A stretch of 64,000 nucleotides of DNA. Source: Polytrichum commune. Lineage: Eukaryota; Streptophyta; Polytrichopsida; Polytrichales; Polytrichaceae. Within the stretch, counting starts at the first letter, position 1; each line of letters opens with the position of its first letter. The translations under genes and the position numbers were made by a program. The stretch is taken from assembly GCA_950295325.1 (NCBI GenBank), contig OX485805.1, positions 20,571,501 to 20,635,500 on the forward strand, read 5' to 3'. The notes beneath the pieces are model-generated. The model was not told where the DNA came from, made no database searches, and worked only from the letters and a program-made list of their open reading frames with translations. Positions 35,131-47,100 of the stretch are shown here, in pieces.

Positions 35131-38100
35131 ATGAGTGATGGTCATCATGTGCTTGCTGCTCCTCTGATTGAATCGGAGATGCTCTCAGGGAGGTAAGTAT
35201 GTAGATATTAACCAAAAAAAAATTTTGGTTTTTGTAAGCATCGTTTTCTGATCTTCATCTGCGAGTCCTCCCGGTAACCTGCAACGATGTATGAGGTGGT
35301 GACTGGGTTAGCCTAGAAAGAGAACGTGAAGACAGAGACACAGAGAGACAGAGAGACAAACAGACACAGACACAGACCGAGGGAGAGATAGATTAGTTAT
35401 GCATATGCTGATACCGATGATACGATACGATACGATATGATATGATATGGTGGTGATGACGATGGTGTTGACGCAGATGCTGTGAACAAGAATTTGCATC
35501 TTGGTGAGGACTAGCGCAAATTCTTGATGTGCATCCATCATCACCAGTAAGGTTCAGAGGTGAGGTGAGGTGAGGAATGGAATCTTATCTGAGTGGGAAT
35601 GATGTTGATGTGGAGTGTGTTTGATTTTGGGTTGTTACTTTGTTTGTTTGATGCCGATATCACCAGGTGTCTGTCTGCGTGTCTGATGATGGATAGTCCA
35701 GTTTGGTTTGGTGAAGTGAGGTGGTGGGGTCGGAGCGTTTATTTTAAGTTGTTGGATTAAGGTTGGTGGATGCGACCGTGTCTCTTGAATGGATTGGAAT
35801 GAAGAATTCATCAAGATTCTGCATCTAGGTGTAGATTGGGAATGTTAAGGTAGGGTGAGGTGATGATGTTCCTTGGATCTTGTTGCATAACTCAGTTTAG
35901 TTTCGCGGAATCCAATTTCACCTGTTTCTGTTTCTGTTGGGTTCGGTGGGCTGACCAAAGGAATAGGTAGACAGACATACATTTGCGAGTAGGAGCAGTT
36001 CATCAACGGATTTGATGTGGTTGTTTGTGCAATGTGGCTGTTACTCTAATGATGATGATGATCATCCCTCATGTTGCTGCTGGCATACATTGGATGCCAT
36101 CTGCCGAACTTGGGTTTTTTGTGAATAATGTTTGTGCCAAGAATTCTTCTACATTTTGTGTGGTCGGTTGGTTAGGGGGAGGGGATGGGATGGCCTCTCT
36201 CTCTCTCTACCATCTTGGTGTGCATTCACCAAGTTGATGTTGTGTGGGTAAACTCGACAGACTGGCTAATGATGACATAGCTGGTAGTGATGGTGGATAC
36301 ATGAACAGAAAAGGGTTGATTCTTAGCTGGAACCCTTCTGGCATGCCTTCCAAGGAACGTTTGCAATCCGTATGCCTTAATCCAGACATGCATTCGTTCC
36401 TCCCCTTGGGAGAATTCTTGGAATTGGAGTCCAGCCTAATTGACCCAGACCTACCTTGAAACAATACACAACCTATGTGACGATCCAGAACATGTGACGG
36501 TTTCATCATGTGCGCATGGATGATTATATTTAGTCGAACCCACGTGTGTGTATGCCCTGGGTTCTTGAATCTTGAATCTCTTAATCCCTTTTGTTTCCAT
36601 GTGAGTGAGTGCATTGTGTCTGTTGAAGTTTCTGTCTCGACCTGGTTGCTGAATAAGTGTGGATCATCAACTGTATCAGAATGCTTGTTGCAGGTGCTTC
36701 ACTCTAACACTGGTGCTACATCTGTATCGGCTGCTGCTGCTGCTGCTGCTACTACTCTGTACATTCCTTCACCCTAACATTTATTTCACTTGCAAAGTGG
36801 GAGGGGGCTCTCTTGTGGTTTCACTATTTCCACCTTTTTCTTGCACAAGTATATAAACATACATACACGCACATGCGATGCATCAATATTTGCTGCTCGC
36901 TAGGTTGCTAAGCTCCCTACTGGAATATTTCGGTGAGTTTAAATGTCTATTAAGTGGTGAAGAATATTCTGACACTTTTATGTTATAACGTCATGATGAG
37001 TTTAAGTGCCTAATAGTCTTGAATTCTTTAGTCTCATCACATTCAGAGTAATAACCCCATGGATTGACTTCTAATCACCACAATTGATTCGATTGGGAGG
37101 AGATATCTAACCAAGAGTGGATTTCTTGCTCTGAATCCAATTTCTGTGCTATTTAATGAAGATGGAACTTTAAGTGATGACGTCCTATAGCATGTGGCAT
37201 CCCGACATTAGTTGACCTCTCTCATAAACATCCATCCTATTGTGATGTTGTAAATCGAGGACTCTTTGGTGTTTGAACATCCTGCAGACTTTTGTTTTGA
37301 CTGCCTGCAATTGGAGCTATGACCAATAGTTTTGACGTCTTTGTCCATACCACTGGTTGTCGTGATGGTATCCATACAGGCTTCGATCATCTTAGGGTAT
37401 GTATGTATCCATTGGGACCAGGTGGATCCTAGAGCTTGTGAAGGGTTTTTCATTTAGAGTGACAAAATTCAAGACCACATGAAAGTTTAATCCGTCTTTG
37501 CAATTGACAAGTTTTTATATATGGTGCACCCTTTCCTTTTCCTGCCAATGGATCATGACCATTTCAAGTACCCACCACTGTTATCTAGTAGTTTTTTGAA
37601 GTTGTCCGTTCACATTCTATCTATGAAACTATTCCTCTTTCAGTTCCAATGTTTGACATTCCCCAAGGACTGTCAATATGTAAGTATCGTTTAAAGTCTG
37701 CCTTTGAGCCACTCTTCTTTCGGATTTACTATGTGGCAACCAATGGGCCTGGATTCACGGAGGGAAGGACAGCGGCTTAGGGTTAAGTTATAGGTATCAA
37801 GTGATGATGCTTGAGGGATGACCATCTGATTCTGGAAAAGGAGAGAATAATTTATTTCGATACCGGTTATCCTTTTTATCATTTGAAACCGAATGCACAT
37901 GGTGAGTAAATCCATGTATGCACATTTGACCTCTTCCCATCTTACTCACAAGCCTTCAATCAGCGTTTCAAAGAAGTTGTGATTGAAACAATTTTTTTTT
38001 GTTTTAAGACAGTTGCTGTTGGATTGTTTGCAGAGGATGTCGACACACTCAGATGGCAACACCTTGGGCCTCACGAAGCACACACCTCCTGATGTCGCGG

Positions 38101-41100
38101 AGGTGAATTACTTTCTTTATATATTTCCTTTCTATGTTGGGGTCTTGGAGTTTCATAACACAAACGAGAAGTCATGTCATAGCAGTAAAAAGTATTGCAA
38201 TTTTCTTCAGTTTAGATTGGCTTGGATATCAGAGATCGTCATGGAATGGATTCTACATCCAGATTAAGAAAGCCCGCTGTATTAAGTCAGACTTCTGCAG
38301 TTAACTTTGAGAGTTGTTATGTCGATTGATGCATGGGACCTCTCTCCAATATTCCACTACATAAGCAGTAGGAAGTGCAAGAAAGTTTCACTAACCATTA
38401 AAGTTTTCGTGTTCAATAGAAATAATCAGGTGGATCTTAGAGAAGTAAATTTCCAGTTTATTGCAATTTCATATACTAGAACTTGAATGGTGCTCAATGT
38501 GAGTGTGAAGAATCATACATACTTTCCCTGCTATGTTCTATGACATTTTTACCCTCAACATTCGGTGGGATTCAGTAGTGGAGAATATGATCCTGTTTCT
38601 TATAGTTTTTGAGATCCAAACCTTATCATTTACCTCCTTTCTGTTAATTCCAATTTACCTTGTGAATTAAGCACAATTGTCATGAAGAAGAACCAAGTTG
38701 TACCTTGGCTGACTTGGCTTTTATACATGTGTTGGCTTACAGATGGATATAAGGGCACATGATGGGGCACTATATGAGTGGGAAGGAGATGTATTGGCAC
38801 TGGGTGTGTTCGAAGAAAACCTGCTCCGAAACGAAAATAACACCTTTGTTCATCCTGGTCTTGCAGAACTTGACTATGACATGGGTGGAGTTTTGGGGGA
38901 GTTGGTAAGTGCCTCCTATTATTCTTTGCTTCACTTGATACCCCATGTTTTCAATGGAATTATAGGTAACTCCTTCTCAATGTTGTAGGACTTGCCATGG
39001 TGGATCCAGTTTGTGATGTTCATTTAAAATGCCTGAGCCATTAAAAGCACCTGTAACCTAAAAGTGGGACTTGGCGGTGGAAACTTAGGCAAATGAGGAC
39101 GACTTCACCGGAAAGTTGGGACAACTGTCTGTTGTGCGCCTTGCGTCCAGCAAAATCAAGAGGTGAAAATAGCCATTTTTTTGATGTCTCCTGAATTCTG
39201 AACAGCATCATTCTACTTTCTGTGCAAATAGAAACATAATAACAATGGTTGAACTCCAAGATTGTATCCTTTTGGGCATATTATTAGAGTTATCCTAAAA
39301 CTCAATGGGACTTTTCTGTCGGGAGCTGGCCCCTGTGATTTTCCATTGGTTCTTCTGGATACAGTATCAGTAATTTCTTTCAACTTGTGATGGCCCATGC
39401 TCAGGGGCAGTTTCTAAACTTGATTGAAGAGCAACCTATCCCATTTCAGTTTATTGGGGGCTAAACTCATTTAAGCACCTCTTGGCATGCCAAAATGAGT
39501 TTGACCTTAATGGACCAATATAGAATGTTGTTTGTGCAAACCTCCACACTACCTCCAACCATGCACTGAAATCTTAAACAGGCATTCAAATGTTCTATGG
39601 AGAACAACCAACTCCTGACCACAAGTCATGCTGAGTTAAGAGGAAAATTGTATTGTATACAAGTCTTAATTAGCAGAGGAGCCCTAAAATATCACCTGAA
39701 GGATGTAATGTGGGGTTTGGGTGGGCAGGCTTGCCTTGGTGGGCTTGGGACGAGCACAGTCTGTCATGGATGCCATGTATGCTTCCGACTCGTGGCGAGT
39801 CTTGGGTTTCACTGCAGCTCGCATTGCAAAGCAACTGAAGGTGACCTTTGGATTGCTTTGAGACATCATTCATAACATCTGATTTTGGGAGATCGTTCTT
39901 TTAGGGAGGGGGGATCGAACCGCTGACCCGAAGTAATAGATTGATTTTGGGCATTAATAAATTCCTATCATGGTATCCATAACAATTTGGGCTCCAAACC
40001 TTGACTTCGTTGTGTTGCATCTCTGTAGCGTCATCAATACACCTAATCAACTTGACAGATTGTATTGCCCCAAGACCTGTATGTCTTGATCAGCTAAGCC
40101 AATCCGGAAAAAAAATATGAGAATGAATATCCTTTTAGAAAATAATGATTATTGTCCTTTTAGGAAATTCCTTAGCATGTCATCGTAGACAATCCGCAGC
40201 TTTACCCATTAGAAAAGCATACTCGATTGCATGTTAACCCCTAGACACATTAAGCATGTTCATACTATCTGTGTATGCTCTCTTTATACTGGATGATATG
40301 AAGGATCATCAAATTCTTTTAAAATTGCTTTATGTGGGTGTCAAGAAGAAGAATAACTTGCAAGACAACAAGCTATATTCATGTTGTACAATCTCAAAAT
40401 ATTGTATGTTTGAGAGGCCCAAATCAGGCTCCAAAAATGTAAAGGGGTTAACCTCTGTATGAGGTGTGGGGGTTACAGATGTGCAGCATGGGGCTAGCAG
40501 CCATGGACACAGGTCTCATGGATGAAGCCTCAAAACTTGTGGCAGTGGAGTCTATAGCATCTGGTGCAATTCTTGGCACCTATGAAGATACCCGCTTCAA
40601 ATCTGAGGTAGACCCTTAATTCCTGTCAACAAACTTCAATGCAGCCAGCTCTTGTAATTGTTTTCATGCTGTGTGAACCTGGGTTTCTCGAATTGATTGT
40701 TTCTGGAGATCTCAGAACTTAACAAGGAGGGATTTAAAACTGAACGCCACTGAACGCCTGTGAGCTAAAGATGTGAGATCTTGTATTAATCTGTAACGGA
40801 AATTATTATAACAGGTTTACAATACCATGGACTCCATCCTGACGAAGGCTGAGAAGGAAACCATTGACCTGGAAAAGCTTTTAATATCAGCTCCACGTAA
40901 GGTATCGAATTAATAAAAATTATGCTCACAGTGGACATAAGGAATGAAATCTTAATTTAAAGCTGTAGCTAGGGAGACACCCTTAGGTCAGAACCCTGAT
41001 CTATTAGTATAGCAAAGGAATAGAACAAAAGATGCATGCAACAACTTCAAATTATTTTAATAATAATAATTCTAAATGACATATGTACTCAAGAATACAG

Positions 41101-44100
41101 AAGGAGAGGGTTACTGTTAGCTTCCCATGACAATGTGACAAATGATACACTATATAAAAGAGTGTGAATCATGTTCCAAAAGAGAAGTTGAGCTTATGCG
41201 ATCATTTTGACTTCAAAAGGACCAGTTGTTACATGTGAGTCTTAAGATTAAGAAGAATGTGTGGTTGTGGTGTGAAATAAGAATGGAAGAGGGATTTTGG
41301 TGTTTTGGGGATGATTGCCAGGCCAAACCGTCAAAGTTGACACAGGTGGCAGTGATGTCACTAGGCACTGGGACTGACCGGGACGAAGCGTTGCGACGGG
41401 CAGTATGTATTACTGCCGGTGTCATTGTAGCAAAGCAATTGGTGGCTGCTCCTGCCAATGTGTTGACCCCAGGTCCTTCACCCCTATATGCTTTTGGAGC
41501 CCAATTTGGGCCTCTCATAAATATCATATTTTGATATTGTGCAACATGAATATAGATTCTTACGTAACTTTGTTGTAGATAGTGATAGCTTGTTCTCTTG
41601 GAAGGTTACACTTCTTGACACCCACACTTAATAACTTAAAAAGAGTTTGATGTAGATTTTGTATTGTCCAGTATAAAAAGAGAATACACGATTAGTATAA
41701 ACATGCTAAAAGTGTTTAGGGGTTAAACGCACCCAGTGTGAAGATTCCAGTGTATTTGATTATCACCCACCTGTCTTTTTCTATGGACATGAGATCCTTT
41801 TGGTAGCTGCTCCTGGGATAACATGGTTGGCCACCTCTTGACTATGCAGGTGCCCTCGCTGATGCTGCCGTGAGCATTGCTATGGCTCACAGTGATGTGT
41901 TGAGTTGCACCATACTGGAAAAGGCAGATTGTGAGGTATTAATTTCTGTAGACTTACTGGTGGAAACTTCTTCTGTTTTGCATGGTTATGGACCAGATTT
42001 TTCCAGATCTCCTTTCAACTCCACTTTGTTTTCAATGTGAGGTAGATGGGCCTTATTTGGTTAAATTTTTCTGTTTGCTACCATATACTACTTGGAATCA
42101 CGAGGTTGGAACATCTGTGCGTCTGCAAATGCATCTCAAGAAGCCAGGGTCAATCCCAGAAAATTATGGAGCTAATCTCGAATTCTTGTGAATTACCAAA
42201 GTCCACTGACATTGAGATATAAGATGGCCACATAGGGTCCCTGCAATTATGTTGACTATTGAGCCTAGAATGGTTAGCAAATTTAGAGCACGTTGTCCAA
42301 GTTCTTTATAAACACATGATACCTTTTTGGTGTCTATTCTTAGATCTACACCTAACCACCCACCACTTTAATATAGGCGTCCAATTAGGATAAGTAACCA
42401 AATTAGGCCCACTTACCTTAGCCTATTTGTAAAAGGCCCCTGCAAGCAGAGGTTGGACGGATAGTAGAGCAATGTGGTGACAATCCCACCAAGACAATAT
42501 GAAATCTTTGTCCAACTCTGATTAAAACAAGTCATGGACATTTGTGGAGCTCCTCATCAAGTATTCTGTCATAAGCTTCACGTTTGATTTGATGGCTACC
42601 CTGTATTTAAGGAAGGGTAAGTTTCAGCAAAGTCTTCTATGATAGATCCAAAACCAGACACATCCTTGGCCACACGCTTGATTCTTTCCTTAATTTTCTC
42701 AAAGATTTCATGCTTGGAATGCAGGCACTGGGAATGGGGGCATTTTTGGGTGTAGCAAGCGGCTCAGACATGCCACCAAAGTTCATTCACCTGAAGTACA
42801 GCCCCCCTGATGGTGTTGTGTACAAGAGGGTAGCTATTGTTGGTAAAGGTGAGATGACTTTGAACTGTAGCTAAAGGTTCGGCCATGCCAAGTGTTAGAC
42901 GTCAAAAAGGTCTAACGCTTAAAGGCCTAACATCAATTGAAAATGGCACGTGAAAATCATCATTGTTAGCATATAAGTTGTTGTGTTCATACCTAATTGT
43001 GAAGTTATGATTGTGACTTAAGCAGTCTTTTTTTAATATATAAAGTACGATCTCATTTTGAAGTAAAACTTGAGACTTAACAATAGATTTTAATGACAAC
43101 CTAGCACTAAGTGGTATTTTACCACTTTGTGTAAATCCTACATGCTTTGGCTTGGGGTTCATGGCGTCTATGTAAACTCATTCATCATGGATGAAGGGGC
43201 TCTAGTAAAATCAAGTCCCCTACAAGGTTGAGGGCCAATCCATTCCAATTGGACTCCACTAGATTAATTTAGGGTCTTTGATACTATTTCTAGAGTCAAC
43301 TTCTCTTAAAATAATCATTTACAAGCCATAAAAAATTCACTATGTTTCACCTTTGCAATGGATGAGTTTACACAAACAACATGTATCCCTAGCTAATGCT
43401 TTTATCATGTTCATACTAATTGTATATTCTTTCTTTATACTAGATGATATAAAATCTTCATTAAGCTCTTTCCAAGGTATTTTGTGTCAAGCAGAATAAC
43501 TTTGCAAGACAACAAGCTAGCACTTTCTAACAAAAAGTCACATTACAATCTATATTTGGCTTGTACATTTTCAAAATCATGTATGTATGAGAGGCCCAAA
43601 TCGGCCTTCGAAAGTGTTTAGAGGTTGACATATCAAGTGACGTGCCTCATATGCCACATAAGATTTGATGGTTTCTCTATCATTAGGTGTGGATGTGTGC
43701 CATGTTTGTCATTTTCTAACATTGGGGTACCATAGACTTACCACTTGGTGATCTGACTCTTTCAAGACAAACACTGTGATTATGCTGATAATTACCTTCC
43801 TGTCATCCTTTTCTCAGGCATCTGCTTTGACTCTGGAGGTTACAATATCAAGACAGGTGCAACCTGTAATGTGGAACTCATGAAGTTTGACATGGGTGGA
43901 GCTGGTGCAGCTCTTGGTGCTGCTTCGGCTATTGGTGCCTTGAAGCCCAAGGGTATTGAGGTCTGAAATCAATCCTCCTATTCTCAATTCATTATAGAAC
44001 AAGGTTGAACTGGTGGAGGTGAATATACAATGTCAATAACGGCATTGAAAACCTACCTGACTGGTATCAGAATTCTAATACATGTCAAATATTTGGTGGA

Positions 44101-47100
44101 TATCACAAGATATCCACCAAGAGAATTTTTTATACATCCAAATAATAACTTGGGTCAGTACCATCTTACTACCATATTGCAAGTAAGGTATTTTTACCTA
44201 GGTTGGATTGGTGTAGGTGAATATACAATATCAATATTGGTATGAGGAACCTATCCAACAAGTATCAAAATTATAATACGTGTCAAATATTGTTACTTGT
44301 GGGTATCACAGGATGAGAGAATCTTTTTGTATCCGAATTATTAATTGGGTCATTACCACCTTAATATCATAATGAAACTAAGGTAAATTTACCTAGGCAG
44401 GAAGGGTCTTTGATGGTATATTCACCAAAATGGTATTAAAAACACAAAAAACACCCAAGCAATATCTAAACAAGGTTATACCTGTCCAACATTGGTATAG
44501 ACCCTAATGGATTGTACTTAAAAGCAGCTACACTCCACCCTCTATAAATGTTACACCTATAAGTGTTAACCCTCTCTAAATGTTAACTTTCTTCTACTCC
44601 CCACATATTGCACACTATAAATGTTAAACGTGTTAACTGTTAACAAAATGGTACTCCCTTCTTTGTAAATTTGACTCTATAAATGTTAACGAATGAAATA
44701 CAACCATAATATGATTGTGAGGGAGAGGAGTGTGAGGTGGAACCCATTCCATCTTGTAGTGACTTGCAATCTAGTTTTGGTACCATTAGAAGGTACATGG
44801 AATCACGTTCATGTGATGTGTCCAAGTATGTGGGTTTGTTGGTGCAGATTGAGAAATATTTGCAAGTTGTGCATGCAAATGAATCTCACCAAAGAACCAT
44901 TGATTCATACTTCACCCGTGATTTGTAAACTTGATATTGAATAAAGTTTTGATTGGGTTTGCAATTTTATGAATGGTATTCTCTCACAAGGACTCTTCAC
45001 AATTGCTTATATTTATAAATGTTAAGATTTGTATATTGCTCAAAAAAATAATTTTATAATCGTTAACTGTTAACACCTCTATAAATGTTAACTTTGATCC
45101 ACTCCTGAGGGTTAACATTTATAGAGGGTAGACTGTAGATGTTGTGAGAGAGGGAATCAAGTGCTTCTTGCTTTGTTTCCTCTCCTTATTTGAAGGTATA
45201 ATCCTCTTCCTTATATGAAGGTATACTCTTTTTTAAGCCATCAACACCGAGGATGTGATTTAGTGTCAAATCTTATTTCAAGATATATCAACTGTTCTAT
45301 ACTTTGGTGATATTTGGTGTACTTTTCAATCCTATCATGGCACTTCATATATATATATATAGATATATGTATAGATATGCCTTTTCAATTTTTACAAGAC
45401 AAGGATGTTTTCGCAAAAATGTGCAGGTCCATTTCATTAGTGCAGTTTGTGAGAATATGATTAGTGGGAAAGGCATGCACCCTGGTGACATTGTCACTGC
45501 ATCAAATGGCATTACTATTGAGGTCTACTCAAGCTTCCTAGTTTTGGATATCTGTCATTGTGAAATTCTATATTCTTGTTATTGGGTCCAACATGCTTTA
45601 TCTCATTGAAAAAAAACAGTCTGGTGCTGAGGAATTGAATTTTTCAAGTCCACTGTTTATGTTGTGTACACAGGTAATGAATACAGATGCAGAGGGAAGG
45701 CTAACGCTTGCTGACTCCTTGGTGTATGCTTGTCGACTTCGTGTTGACGCGGTATGTTTAAATCCAAAGTTGACAAATTCATCAGTAATATCTAAAAGTT
45801 CATTAGATGCATGTTCAAAAGCACTTCCAATATGCAACATACTTAGAGTCTAGCTGCACATCCTGGTTAAGGCTCTGGTTAGCTTAGGAACCACTCAAAT
45901 TAGTTATGTTGTGCCCGCACTACTCATTTAAGAGTTAGCTAGTGCCCACACTACTCATTTAAGAGTTAGCTAACAAATGTGGTATCTAAGCGATATAAGA
46001 GCTAATCTCTATCTCACGGCTACACCACCTAGTTAAATTAAGGTTCAAATGAAAACTATCAAACTAGAAGTTAGCTAACTTTTGGGACCTTGCTTTTGTG
46101 CACTCATCCATACCCCTAATGCTAACTAACTTTTTTGAATGAGTAGCCCAAGTTTTTTTCTTGAATGATTGCCTTTCATTTTCTCCATCTCTTCTCTTTT
46201 TTGCTATGAGGTGGACCACACTATTTCTTACATCATCCTAAATGAGCATATCTTCATTTAATCATTAAACTATTATTTAATAATAAATATAAAAACTTGC
46301 AACTTCCCAATTTAGATCAATAATAACTAATTATAATAGTTGATTTGATTCTAATCATAATGAAATGCAAATGGTGTGGACCACGAATTTACAATGTATC
46401 GTAATTAGTGTCATGTTCAAAACTTGGCAAGTTGAACAAAACTTCAGTCGGTGAACCTTAGCTCCTCTCTTAAATTGGTCAATCTTTGCTTAGTGGTAAC
46501 CGGGATGTGTGGCCGTACAATCAGTTAGCTAGCATATGAGTTAGTTGATTTAACTAGCTCATATTGTTAGTTAATTCTCCTAATGAGGAGGTGCGGCCAT
46601 GATTCTAGTTACCTAGAATTTTGGTTGGCTAATCTACACTAACTCGTAAGTTAGCTAATTCTCTTAACTAGGTGGTGTTGCTTGACCCCTGTATGTTCAA
46701 CATATGTCAAATGTAGATTTTTTTGAAATGAAATAAGATGTGAGTGGGTGATTTGTGTGATATCATCAGAAAATTCCGGGCTAGTTGGACCATACATGCA
46801 GCCATGAGTTGGAAATGTGAGAGGTCTACTATGGCTTTCATTGTTGGCACAGATTATATTTTACATTCAACCTATCTATTCCATATAGATTCTAGAGTTC
46901 CTACACTAAATAGCACAAATCCTAATTTATGAACAGAGTATTTGGGTATGTCTTTAGCATGGGAGATAGGTGATTTGTCCGGCCCACTCAATTTAATTAT
47001 AGGGCAGCTGCAGCAGTTTAGATTGGCTGACCTACGTATCACAAATCCTACTCATTCTTAAATCAATTCTGTAGAATTGTTGCGGACCACCAACATTTAT

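Noticed and set aside
38033-38036. Acceptor at 38033 for exon 2
   Set aside because: Using that AG adds two bases and breaks the frame between exons 1 and 2; the AG ending at 38035 keeps it.
39903-39940. tRNA-like text on the minus strand (GGTCAGCGGTTCGATCCC)
   Set aside because: Only a B-box-like stretch is present; no A box, anticodon arm or acceptor stem can be drawn. It lies in intron 5 and may be an old SINE piece at best.
41226-41534. 102-codon open frame as an independent gene
   Set aside because: Only its middle part (41346-41472) is exon 8 of the aminopeptidase; the rest runs into flanking introns.
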